A stretch of DNA of 64,000 nucleotides from Metabacillus flavus (lineage in GTDB: Bacteria > Bacillota > Bacilli > Bacillales > Bacillaceae): assembly GCF_018283675.1 (NCBI RefSeq), contig NZ_JAGVRK010000001.1, positions 3,472,001 through 3,536,000 of the forward strand, written 5' to 3'. The notes under the pieces are model-generated. The model saw only the letters and a program-made list of their open reading frames with translations. It did no database searches and had not been told where the DNA came from. Of this stretch, positions 36,466-44,719 are shown piece by piece. Position 1 is the first letter of the stretch; every line of letters begins with the position of its first letter. The position numbers were made by a program, and so were the translations under genes.

Positions 36466-36678
36466 TCAAATGAGTTTATCAATCAGCCAGTGACCCAGAA
36501 AGGCAATTTGCACAGGGATCATGATAAGCGGCATGCAGCCATCAAAGCTGCAGCAGCCATCTGCACAGCCGTCGAGACAGCCATCTTTGGATTCTTTTTT
36601 CTTTTTTTTCTTGGGCGGTACAGGTTTTTTATATTTATTTTGATAATCTTTTAGAGAAGAAAAATAACCTTTTTCCAT
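36466..36678 (-). CDS. Small cysteine-rich membrane-anchored protein
   Basis: A 70-residue protein with three parts: a basic segment (KKPVPPKKKKKKESK), a cysteine cluster (five Cys within DGCLDGCADGCCSFDGC, residues 33-49) and a C-terminal hydrophobic helix (about 50-69). GGGAGA precedes the ATG. It could be a small metal-binding membrane peptide; no family name is claimed. Confidence 0.65.
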   Translation of the reverse strand: MEKGYFSSLKDYQNKYKKPVPPKKKKKKESKDGCLDGCADGCCSFDGCMPLIMIPVQIAFLGHWLIDKLI

Positions 36679-36749
36679 AATATCTCCCTTTTATTGAATG
36701 TAGATTGACAGTTAATCTGAATGGCTAGTAATATATCTATTTTCTACAA

Positions 36750-36788
36750 AAAGAACCTCTTTTAGCAGAGCGCTGTTGAGGTTCTTCT
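36750..36788 (-). terminator. Terminator of the DUF5381 operon
   Basis: AAGAACCTC and GAGGTTCTT arms enclose a loop of about 20 bases, followed by a T-run on the minus strand. Confidence 0.75.
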
Positions 36789-36794
36789 TGATTT

Positions 36795-37358
36795 TTATTT
36801 AGAGACATTATTACTTGATTCAGCAAAATAAAAGCCTTTATTATTCTGCAGCCAAACTTCCCGGTCTTTTTCATCCATATATGGCAGAATATAATCACGT
36901 ACAAACCGATCAAATACTACAGGTCCTACTAAGTTATAAGAAGGAATCCGTTTTCTTTTTCCAGAGCGTGTAATTATAATAATATCTTCATAGATAATTC
37001 CACTAAGAGAAAAGAAATGCCGATCCATCCTAATTTCTTTGATGTCGCTAATATTTACTGTCCTTTTATTCTTTACGGCTGATGCAAGGGTTTTCCCTTT
37101 ATTAATTATTAATATGGTTTTTCTTTTGCTAAAAAATCCCGGCGCTCCCCATAGGAATGTTATCAATCCAAAAGGCATACCAATAAAAGAAGTTGCTATA
37201 TAAATTAGAGAATAACTGGATTCAAATTTAATGCCTTGAATAAATAATATTAGGCTTGCAATGAAAGTACCTAAAGTGGCAAGCAATCCCCATATAATAT
37301 GAAAGTTTTTTGTTCTAATTTCAACTATGTTTTCCTTTATCTGAAAAATACCCTGCAA
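36795..37358 (-). CDS. DUF5381-like membrane protein (YfjD-like)
   Basis: A 187-residue protein. Two helices near residues 20-42 and 48-72 are followed by a soluble domain with ISDIKEIRMDRHF, YEDIIIITRSGKRKRIPSYNL and FVRDYILPYM. The same pattern occurs in the broken paralogue at 40789-41275. I recall this as the DUF5381 family (B. subtilis YfjD); function is unknown. The start is TTG 37358 behind AAGGAGG. It lies 14 bases after the preceding hypothetical gene, so the two form an operon. Confidence 0.65.
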   Translation of the reverse strand: MQGIFQIKENIVEIRTKNFHIIWGLLATLGTFIASLILFIQGIKFESSYSLIYIATSFIGMPFGLITFLWGAPGFFSKRKTILIINKGKTLASAVKNKRTVNISDIKEIRMDRHFFSLSGIIYEDIIIITRSGKRKRIPSYNLVGPVVFDRFVRDYILPYMDEKDREVWLQNNKGFYFAESSNNVSK

Positions 37359-37372
37359 AGAATTATTCCTCC

Positions 37373-37829
37373 TTAAGTTTGCGCTGAGACAGTCTTTTTA
37401 TTCAAAATTGCTTTTTCTACAAATTTATCATTGAAAGTCTGCAATGAAAAATTATTTTCAGCAGCACCAGTAATCATCCACGTATGTGATTCACCCGGTA
37501 TAACAAATGTCACACTTATTATAAGGGGATTGTTATGTTCATCATACTCCAACTCTAGCATGCTATCCATCTTTCCTTTTCTATTGTAAAGGTCATTGGC
37601 AAATATACTGAGTTGAGCATTATTTTCTTGTTCAATTGAAACTTGAAGCTCTTCCAAAGTACCCTCACTAGACATATATAGGAGTTTTTCAAACTCTTCT
37701 TTATTCCAGTGAATTAATACTTTGTCATTTTCTTTCATTTCTTTCAATTCAAAAAAATCCGTAATTTTTTCATGGATAGAATAATCGGAGATATCCGTAA
37801 TTCGGTGTACTTGGCCTTCATTTTACCAT
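37373..37829 (-). pseudogene. Hypothetical protein with a single-base shift near its start
   Basis: The main frame (37747-37373, 124 residues) lacks a good start. Upstream in the same frame the sequence NEGQVHRITDISDYSIHEK continues as plausible protein, then hits a stop. An ATG at 37829 with a clear AAAGGAG ribosome site opens ATG-GTA-AAA-TGA in another frame. Removing one A from the AAAA run (plus-strand T-run 37821-37824) joins them into a protein of about 151 residues. No family is recognised. It is upstream of the DUF5381 gene in one operon. Confidence 0.6.
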
Positions 37830-38002
37830 GTGTTAACTCCTTTATATGTAAAAGTTAATTTTATTTATATATTCCCATTTTAATAGGATAAAAAACCCAA
37901 TTCATCCCATTATACATTTAAATCCATTATAAGGAAAAATAAATTCAGTTAGCAGTCCAAAAAGACTCATATCAACACATTTTATAGAGGAAAATATACC
38001 CA

Positions 38003-38041
38003 AATAAAAAAACTCCCTGCCCAAACCGGGAGAGAGTTTCA
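38003..38041 (-). terminator. Terminator of the flaG-fliD-fliS-fliT operon
   Basis: AACTCTCTCCC...GGGAGTT is followed by seven T residues on the minus strand, just after fliT. Confidence 0.85.
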
Positions 38042-38043
38042 CC

Positions 38044-38394
38044 TTATTTCCGTTTATCATAAAACATCCCATCCGCTTGAACGGACTGATAAGGGTTTAC
38101 GTATTTGTTCGCCCCATCCTTGGTTTTTTTCAAGCGCTGCATGTCTGCCTGGATAATAGTTTTTACTATGCTCATTTTCTGAACGATCTCTTTGTTCCAC
38201 TCATTAATCTCATGAAGCTGTTCTTTTTCGCGGTCTGTAAATGGAGCTGCAATTTGCTTCATGGCAGCTTCCCGCTCATTAAGCTTGTTGTCGATTTGCT
38301 GAATCAAGGTATCCCGTTCATCCTGTTTTGCAGGCTGATCAAGTAAATTCAGCAGCTGCGCTGTAAGGGTGTGAACCTCTAATACAGAGCTCAT
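38044..38394 (-). CDS. fliT: Flagellar protein FliT
   Basis: A 116-residue helical protein, close to the 113 residues of B. subtilis FliT. It is a small cytoplasmic chaperone for the cap protein FliD. The sequence is weakly conserved in general; identification rests on size, helix content and place after fliS. The frame extends to 38454, but the ATG at 38394 overlaps the fliS stop by one base (TAATG), which indicates the true start. It ends the operon at a terminator. Confidence 0.88.
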   Translation of the reverse strand: MSSVLEVHTLTAQLLNLLDQPAKQDERDTLIQQIDNKLNEREAAMKQIAAPFTDREKEQLHEINEWNKEIVQKMSIVKTIIQADMQRLKKTKDGANKYVNPYQSVQADGMFYDKRK

Positions 38395-38795
38395 TAAATC
38401 GAGCCGCCCTGCTTGAATTGCGCTTGGCGGTTCATCTGGATCACTTGCTTCCATGTATCGCGGAATTCGGTCACATACCCTTCTACTTCATCCAGAATGC
38501 TTGTATCATTTCCAAGGTTTGCTTCCATAAGACGGCGGTTCATATATTCATAAAGGGACATCATATTTTTAGAAACTTTAAGGTCCATGTTTAAAGTAAC
38601 CATAAGCTCTTGAATGATTTTTTGCGCTTTTAGAAGACTCGTGTTTTTGGCTTCGATCTGCTTTTGCTCCATAGCCGTACGCGCTTGTTTAATAAATTTT
38701 AAACAGCCATTATACAGCATGAGAGTCAATTCGCCAGGGGATGCGGTCGTCACAGAATTTTGCTGATAAGCCTGGTATGGGTTATTTACTGCCAA
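38394..38795 (-). CDS. fliS: Flagellin export chaperone FliS
   Basis: A 133-residue four-helix chaperone that binds the flagellin C-terminus and keeps it unpolymerised before export. It has the conserved NPYQAYQQNSV opening, LTLMLYNGCLKFIKQA near residues 23-38 and the LYEYMNRRL motif near 83-91. It lies 16 bases downstream of fliD and overlaps fliT by one base. Confidence 0.96.
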   Translation of the reverse strand: MAVNNPYQAYQQNSVTTASPGELTLMLYNGCLKFIKQARTAMEQKQIEAKNTSLLKAQKIIQELMVTLNMDLKVSKNMMSLYEYMNRRLMEANLGNDTSILDEVEGYVTEFRDTWKQVIQMNRQAQFKQGGSI

Positions 38796-38811
38796 GTTGT
38801 TTCACTCCTCA

Positions 38812-40311
38812 TTAATTTCCGCCGCCGAAGTTGGCTAGCTGTGCTGATTGTGCGTTGGCTCTTTGGATAGCTGATTCCATTGCCGAAAACTGGCGCCAAT
38901 AGCGATCCTCGATTTGAACTAAACGGTCTTCGAATCGATCAATTTGTGTATCAAGGCTGTCTAAGTTTTTTCCAATGGAAAACTTTTGAGTCGTCATCAA
39001 GCTGTTTCCAGCCTTTGCTTCAACCTTTGTTATCGTATCTTTAATGGTAGCACGCAAGCGGCCGGCAAGACCTGATGTCTCAGGAGTTGTACCCTTCGCG
39101 TTAAACAGCTCAAATACCGCACTCGGATTGGCCTGGATTTTTTCACGCAGCTTTGTTTCATCGATAATGAGCTTGCCTTTTTCCATGTAATTGGACGTTG
39201 TTTTAATACCGATGTCAGAAAGCTGGGTATATCCACTGACATTTCCTGTACCAGTAACCGGTGCATAGAAATCCGTTCTCATTTTATTTAAACCTGATGC
39301 AAGAATGGAATCGTTTTTAAGGAGGCCGCTCTTAGCCTTTTCCTCCCACTGCTCAACCTGCTTATCTGAGAGGGACTCACGCTCAGTATCTGTCAGCGGC
39401 TGATAGGAACGATAGCGGTCTTCAGAAATCTCACCGTTGATTTTCCCGATAATTTCGTTGTATTTATCTACGAATTTAACGACTGAATCAACAATACTGT
39501 CAACGTCTGTTGTACTTGAGATGTTCACGGGCTCGGTTGTCTTTTGTTTTAAATTATATTCCACGCCGTTCATCGTAAACGTATTGGAGGCTTGATCCAT
39601 TGCATATCCATTTAATTTTATCGTCGCGTTGCTTCCCAGTTTTGTTGGATCCTTCGCAAGGTCGTTTCCCGAAAAAGAAAATCCCAGGCTTTTCATAAAA
39701 GACTGTGTATTTGCATCTGTGGAAGAAATCGCCCCGCTCGCCCCTGTTTTACTGCTTGTCATAATGATACTTTCAAAAGTATCTCCCGTCACTTTAGCCT
39801 TTATAGCAGATACGCCTAGAGAGGACGAGTTGATTTTATTCAGTACTTGATCAAGTGTATCTCCAACTGCAATCGAGATTTTTACATCTCTTGGAGTAGA
39901 AGTACCAGGATCGGTTACCTTGAACATTAACTCCTTTGCACCTGCTTCAACAACTGGGGCTTTCGTGCCCTTCCATGAAGCGGAAGTTGCCAGACTGGTG
40001 ACCTCAATAGAAGTAGAAAAATTAGCTCCCGCACTAATCGCTTTCGCACTAACCGCACCCTCATTTGAACTGCTGACTGCTTTCTTATTAAACGTGGATT
40101 GGAGCGCAAGTGAATTTTTATTAATCGGACTCAGCATATCATCCAATTCTTTAAGAAGCTTGTTCATGTCCCGGTAGTTGTCGCGCTGCCACTCAAACGT
40201 CGTTTTCTTTTGTTTTAGCTTATCGACACCCATCCGTTCTGCTTTCATTAAATCACTGACCATCGTATCGATATCCATTCCGCTTGCCAATCCGCCGATT
40301 CTCATTGCCAC
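38812..40311 (-). CDS. fliD: Flagellar filament cap protein FliD
   Basis: A 499-residue secreted cap protein (HAP2). The N-terminal FliD_N signature is MRIGGLASGMDIDTMVSDLM; the C-terminal domain ends with a coiled coil (QIDRFEDRLVQIEDRYWRQFSAMESAIQRAN). It has no cleaved signal and is exported by the flagellar type III apparatus. The central part includes a typical variable domain. It sits between flaG and fliS in an operon driven by the sigma-D promoter upstream of flaG. Confidence 0.96.
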   Translation of the reverse strand: MAMRIGGLASGMDIDTMVSDLMKAERMGVDKLKQKKTTFEWQRDNYRDMNKLLKELDDMLSPINKNSLALQSTFNKKAVSSSNEGAVSAKAISAGANFSTSIEVTSLATSASWKGTKAPVVEAGAKELMFKVTDPGTSTPRDVKISIAVGDTLDQVLNKINSSSLGVSAIKAKVTGDTFESIIMTSSKTGASGAISSTDANTQSFMKSLGFSFSGNDLAKDPTKLGSNATIKLNGYAMDQASNTFTMNGVEYNLKQKTTEPVNISSTTDVDSIVDSVVKFVDKYNEIIGKINGEISEDRYRSYQPLTDTERESLSDKQVEQWEEKAKSGLLKNDSILASGLNKMRTDFYAPVTGTGNVSGYTQLSDIGIKTTSNYMEKGKLIIDETKLREKIQANPSAVFELFNAKGTTPETSGLAGRLRATIKDTITKVEAKAGNSLMTTQKFSIGKNLDSLDTQIDRFEDRLVQIEDRYWRQFSAMESAIQRANAQSAQLANFGGGN

Positions 40312-40329
40312 TATTGCTCACCGTCCTGT

Positions 40330-40683
40330 TTAGCTTTTTTCATCTATAAACAATCCCACAAATTCCGTCATCGCTGCATACATATCCAGCATCTTTTTAT
40401 TGGGAATTTCACGAACAACCTCTCTTGTCACATCATCCACAACGGTCACATAATACTCGTTGAGCTTTTCATGAAGCACAAATTCCGTATGAGTATTGGC
40501 CGGCGCCATAAATTCATTTAAGCTCTCAACAATTTTCTCAAGCTTTTCTTTCGAAACCGGTGGAGTTTCCTTCACTTGATAAGCTGATTCAATGTCTTTT
40601 ACAGGATTCGTTTTTACCGCTTCTGTGTCTTGCATACGAGGCATTGCTTGAGTCGAAATCGAATTTACAGCCATGGTGGACAC
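40330..40683 (-). CDS. flaG: FlaG family protein
   Basis: A 117-residue protein. The C-terminal half has the FlaG core: LNEFMAPANTHTEFVLHEKLNEYYVTVVDDVTREVVREIPNK near residues 52-94. FlaG proteins influence filament length. It corresponds to B. subtilis YvyC, just before fliD. GGAGGAGTG precedes the ATG. A sigma-D promoter stands 26-52 bases upstream. Confidence 0.9.
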   Translation of the reverse strand: MSTMAVNSISTQAMPRMQDTEAVKTNPVKDIESAYQVKETPPVSKEKLEKIVESLNEFMAPANTHTEFVLHEKLNEYYVTVVDDVTREVVREIPNKKMLDMYAAMTEFVGLFIDEKS

Positions 40684-40708
40684 TCCTCCATTTAATCATC
40701 TAAAACTT

Positions 40709-40735
40709 ATATCGGAGAGTTTGGGGAGTTGTTGA
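40709..40735 (-). promoter_or_regulatory. Sigma-D promoter of the flaG-fliD-fliS-fliT operon
   Basis: The minus strand reads TCAA, 15 bases, TCCGATAT. The consensus is TAAA-N15-GCCGATAT, so one mismatch in each box. Position before a late flagellar operon supports it. Confidence 0.75.
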
Positions 40736-40743
40736 GGGGAAAT

Positions 40744-40776
40744 AGAAAAAACCTCCTTTTGGAGGAGGAGGTTAAA
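40744..40776 (-). terminator. Terminator of the broken DUF5381 gene
   Basis: AACCTCC and GGAGGTT arms are followed by a T-run on the minus strand, just after the stop. Confidence 0.75.
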
Positions 40777-40788
40777 GATTCGTTCTTA

Positions 40789-41275
40789 TTAAATTTTAAA
40801 TTGTTCCTTGTTTATGAAAGGATCGATGTAATCTCTTTTGTATGTCATAAAATCTTGTTCATGAAGAACGTTGTAAGTTTTAATAAGCACCTTTTTATTT
40901 TGTTTAGTAAAAATCACCAAGTCATAATACAGCCAGGAACGTAAAGTAGCTCCCTTATGCTGGATCATGATATCTTTGATGTCTTTCATCTTGACATATT
41001 TGCCTTTAGATTCAATTCTCCCATTAGGTTCAGGAGCATTTTTAAAAAGAATTTTATCTTTGTTGAAGAAAACAGGAGCTGAATGAATGAGAAAAAAATG
41101 TGCCTGAAACACCGCCTAAAAACCCCAATAGACTATATTTCAAGCCTGAAATTAGAGAATCATAAGTAAACCAAAGACAAATCACTATTACAAAAACAGT
41201 AACGATCAACCCAATTCTAGACATTCTGGAATTTGCTTTAACTTCAATGATGTTATGGTTATTTAGTGATTCCAA
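40789..41275 (-). pseudogene. DUF5381-like gene with a one-base insertion
   Basis: The first frame (41275-41054) gives two helices and ends SGTFFSHSF. The second (to 40789) carries HSAPVFFNKDKI, MKDIKDIMIQH, YDLVIFTKQNKKVLIKTYN and YKRDYIDPFI, matching the intact paralogue at 36795-37358. Removing one T from the seven-T run (plus-strand A-run 41092-41098) restores a single protein of about 161 residues. The start is TTG behind GGGGGAG. It marks the left edge of the accessory segment after flaG. Confidence 0.75.
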
Positions 41276-41434
41276 ACCATTCTCCCCCTTTCAATTTTCC
41301 TCATGATTCTATAAACTTCCCCACAAATATTCTTCATTAAATTAACAGTAAAGCAATTCAATTAAACTGATCCATATCTAGTTCGGAAACCTAAAAAGCA
41401 CCCGCTATATTTATTAACGAATGCTTTCTATAAG

Positions 41435-43537
41435 TTAAAGAGTTCGAATTTTAATATTTTGAAAGCTGCTTGCCCCTTCTTTCAGGCATCCTAAACCATA
41501 CATCCCATGTGTAAAAAGGCCATTTTCTGCCTCCAGCACTAGTTGGTTATTAATAAAAAAATGAAATACTGATCCGCTGCAATCAATACGAAACGTATAC
41601 GTTATCCCATGTTCCCACTCAAAAGGAACCGCTTCCAACTTTTCATAACCAAAATCATTTCGGATCAATGATACTTTTCCTTCTCCATCGAACCCTGCAA
41701 GGTAATGCCGCATTATGCCCTGAGCCCGGAAAAGGATCAGATGGCTCGTTCCCTCCATAGGGGTAACGTCAACAGAATAGGAGTAATCAGCAGAATAGTA
41801 GTTCCCGGTAAACGAGGAGCAGCTATCCGCACATTTACAATTAAGGGCGTTCCCCTCCAAGCTCCACTCCCCCCTATGATGAGCAAAAGGGGTTACCGAT
41901 TGAAATTCCCTGCACTGCTTGGAGAAATCGATTGTGTAATTGGCTGCTCCATAAATATGAAATTCATCGATAAAAAGCTTGCCGAAGGCCCGGTTATAGG
42001 ATGGGGAGTCGCTGCTGATTTTGTAGCCGATTTCGTCGATGAGGGAGCCTTTTGTATCGGGAATGATGAATTTCACTTCATGCCAGGATTGGTTTTTCAT
42101 TTGAATTGGAGCCAGGTCCTGTTCTTTTTTCGTAAAGGTATCGCGTACGTAAGGGGTGAGAATGATTTTTTCGCCGCGCCATTGATCGAGGAAGATTTGG
42201 GCTGAAGCGGTTTGACCGCTGTATGCTTTCGGTGAGAAGACCGGCTTGTATTTTTCATCGTTAAATTCTTCTCTTCGGTAAAATGGCTTCCAGAATACAC
42301 GGCTGCTATCGCCGGAAATCATACGATCGAAAAGAATTTCGAGACTTCCTTTGTTCTGGAACCCTTTCTCTCGTGAGTGCCTTAGTATGGCTTTGAACGG
42401 ATTGTTTGTTCGAAAACCATGCGTGGAACCTGGGAGAAGAAAATCAAAGTAAACTTCTCCGTGCTTTACGGCCTCTTTTAAATGACGAGGCGTTTCTTCG
42501 CGGCCCACCTGATATTTGAGCAGGGCAAGTTCCTTTACAAACGTGGGGATGTCTAAACTATTCAAGTAGCCTGAAACGCTGGAGGTGACGATCGTGTCGT
42601 TAATCGGTTTTCTGTAATGGGGAGGAATTTCTTTTAAACCGCTAAATACTCCGCAGATGGTTCCCACGTTCCCAGCATTGCAATCTGTATCCCAGCCGCA
42701 CATTGTTGCAATCTCAACCGTCCTGGCGAGATTGCCGTTTCCGTATAGAAGGGAGAGAATGCATACGCCCGCGTTCGGGATGATATGGCATTCACCGGGG
42801 TATTTATGATAGCCCCACTCCTCCTCCACATAGTGATAGCAAAGGCGGAAATCATCCGGATTTCTTTTATAAAAGGAAATAACCGCTTTTGCGAGCCTTG
42901 CATATTCGCATTCTTCCGGAATCTGAGACAGTCCGCACTCTATAATTTCTTCCATAGAGTCTGCTGTAAAAGCGCGAGCAATGCAAGCTGCAATAAACCT
43001 GGCGCCGTACAATCCGTTTCCATCGTGGGAAACGCTTGCCGCTTTCTCTGCGTACTCTGCGGCCTTTTCCGGATTGCCTGGAAAAATCAGACCCCATGTA
43101 TCGATAAATATCTGCCCGCCAATCTGTTCGGCAAGGACCAGCCCATTGAGTTCAGCCGAACCGGATTGCGGCGCAGGAATTCCTTTTTTCAGATTCGAGT
43201 AGGCACGATGCTCGGTACTGACCTGCTCTCCGCCCCACCAAAGCATTCCAATCCCTTCCCGGCAGTAATTGAGCCACGCTCTTCCCACATCATGCGGCTC
43301 AAGCTCGCGATCAACAGCATCATCCATTAATGCTCTTATAAAAAACACCGGTCCATTGGCATCGTCATCCGCTGAAAACATATTGTAGTCCTTTATATAT
43401 CCTTTAATATCACCGTAAACGTCCCGTATTTTCTCATACGTCCATTCCCGTGGTTCAACAGGAGCCCCGAGCCGAATCCCGATGTTCATTCCAAGAAATC
43501 CTGCATACACCTTTTCGAGGTATTGTTCTGTCTGCAA
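41435..43537 (-). CDS. ADP-ribosylglycohydrolase-family enzyme with C-terminal sugar-binding-like domain
   Basis: A 700-residue protein. The N-terminal half (about 1-350) is a DraG/ARH fold with metal-binding motifs SADDDANGP near residues 54-62 and GWDTDCNAGNVG near 282-293. The C-terminal part (about 515-700) is beta-rich and ends VFHFFINNQLVLEAENGLFTHGMYGLGC, like LamG/3-keto-disaccharide hydrolase domains. No signal peptide, so probably cytoplasmic. It is the last gene of the importer operon. It likely hydrolyses an N-glycosidic or ribosyl bond of the imported compound. The start is TTG behind GGGAGGGG. The substrate is unknown. Confidence 0.85.
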   Translation of the reverse strand: MQTEQYLEKVYAGFLGMNIGIRLGAPVEPREWTYEKIRDVYGDIKGYIKDYNMFSADDDANGPVFFIRALMDDAVDRELEPHDVGRAWLNYCREGIGMLWWGGEQVSTEHRAYSNLKKGIPAPQSGSAELNGLVLAEQIGGQIFIDTWGLIFPGNPEKAAEYAEKAASVSHDGNGLYGARFIAACIARAFTADSMEEIIECGLSQIPEECEYARLAKAVISFYKRNPDDFRLCYHYVEEEWGYHKYPGECHIIPNAGVCILSLLYGNGNLARTVEIATMCGWDTDCNAGNVGTICGVFSGLKEIPPHYRKPINDTIVTSSVSGYLNSLDIPTFVKELALLKYQVGREETPRHLKEAVKHGEVYFDFLLPGSTHGFRTNNPFKAILRHSREKGFQNKGSLEILFDRMISGDSSRVFWKPFYRREEFNDEKYKPVFSPKAYSGQTASAQIFLDQWRGEKIILTPYVRDTFTKKEQDLAPIQMKNQSWHEVKFIIPDTKGSLIDEIGYKISSDSPSYNRAFGKLFIDEFHIYGAANYTIDFSKQCREFQSVTPFAHHRGEWSLEGNALNCKCADSCSSFTGNYYSADYSYSVDVTPMEGTSHLILFRAQGIMRHYLAGFDGEGKVSLIRNDFGYEKLEAVPFEWEHGITYTFRIDCSGSVFHFFINNQLVLEAENGLFTHGMYGLGCLKEGASSFQNIKIRTL

Positions 43538-43555
43538 TCAGACCCCTCCCTTTTA

Positions 43556-44707
43556 CTAGGTCAGGTACTTCTTTCTATAGGTATGCAGCTCGAGATCTTT
43601 GGCTATTATTTTTTTTGCTGTTTTTGCAAACCGGCTGGAAAGGCCGGCAAAATCCATTCGATTTGCTTTCTCCAGCTGGACTCGATCCTCCTCTTTGATC
43701 ACTTCATCCCCATGCAGAGCTCCAAGTATAGCGCCGATCATGACACCGATGGAATCCGTATCCCGGCCTGAGTTGATGCCGTCATACATCGAAGGATAAA
43801 AGGCTCCGTCATTCAGAACGATAAAGGCCAGGGCCATCGGAAGCTCTTCAATGGAGAAAAGACGGCTCGGTGTATAGTGATTGGATGGCAGACCCGCTTT
43901 CCCTTCACTTCGGTGAACGTCATCTCCCATCGGAGAATAGTCTTTCATCACATGCTGCAGCAAGTCGACCACTTCATCCATATCTGCCTTTTTATCTCGC
44001 AACAGTTTTGCCTCCCGCGTTACAGCTATAATTGCCTGCTTTGTTCCATCCTTAGCGAAATGAATTGCTGTATCTACAATCCCTTCAACCGTTGTCCCAT
44101 CTTCAAACGCCTTCGCCACACAGGCTGCTAGTACCCCTGCCGCTTCCAGTCCATAGCTGTTCTGATGACCCATCGCAAAAAGAATCGCTTCGTCGTAGGC
44201 ACCTTTAGGATTTCCGGCATTAACGATCCCGACCGGCGCGATATACATAGCCGCCCCGCAATTGACCATATTGCCGATGCCGCCTTCTCTTGGCTCGCAG
44301 TTGGCCAGCGCATGGCGGGTGAAAATGTATTTTTCCGGATAAAAGAGGCGCTCAATCATGAGTGCCTCTCGTCCAAATTCAGGAATATACGTTTTGCGGT
44401 AGGCAATCTCTTTTACAAATTCATTCGCGAGATCGTAAGCATCCAAATGCCGCTCTTCTTTCATATAAACGCGCATCAAGGCGCCCATCATCAGTGTATC
44501 ATCCGTAACAATGCTGAATCCTCTTTTCTTCCCCAGTGTCACCGCTGCATCCGCATTGGCTTTGTACCAGGGAATATTGAGGGACTCCACCCGTCCGTAA
44601 GCTGCCTTAATTTCCTGGTAGGACAATTTTTCAACAGCGGCACCGAGGGCATCCCCAAGTGCTGCTGCAAAAATTACGCCTTTCACGCGTACCTGAAATG
44701 GAATCAT
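43556..44707 (-). CDS. ADP-ribosylglycohydrolase-family enzyme
   Basis: A 383-residue single-domain DraG/ARH protein. It opens VKGVIFAAALGDALGAAVE, has TDDTLMMGAL near residues 68-77 and a C-terminal metal site GINSGRDTDSIGVMIGAILG near 310-329. Such enzymes remove ADP-ribose from arginine or act on other ribosides. In this operon it sits between the binding lipoprotein (12 bases upstream) and the larger ARH-family enzyme (18 bases downstream), which favours a catabolic role on an imported substrate over regulation. Cytoplasmic. Confidence 0.88.
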   Translation of the reverse strand: MIPFQVRVKGVIFAAALGDALGAAVEKLSYQEIKAAYGRVESLNIPWYKANADAAVTLGKKRGFSIVTDDTLMMGALMRVYMKEERHLDAYDLANEFVKEIAYRKTYIPEFGREALMIERLFYPEKYIFTRHALANCEPREGGIGNMVNCGAAMYIAPVGIVNAGNPKGAYDEAILFAMGHQNSYGLEAAGVLAACVAKAFEDGTTVEGIVDTAIHFAKDGTKQAIIAVTREAKLLRDKKADMDEVVDLLQHVMKDYSPMGDDVHRSEGKAGLPSNHYTPSRLFSIEELPMALAFIVLNDGAFYPSMYDGINSGRDTDSIGVMIGAILGALHGDEVIKEEDRVQLEKANRMDFAGLSSRFAKTAKKIIAKDLELHTYRKKYLT

Positions 44708-44719
44708 GATGTTGGCTCC

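Noticed and set aside
41435-44707. The two ADP-ribosylglycohydrolase-family enzymes as immunity proteins
   Set aside because: They are the last genes of an importer operon with its own control region, 18 kb from the only ADP-ribosyltransferase seen. A catabolic role fits better, though not proven.
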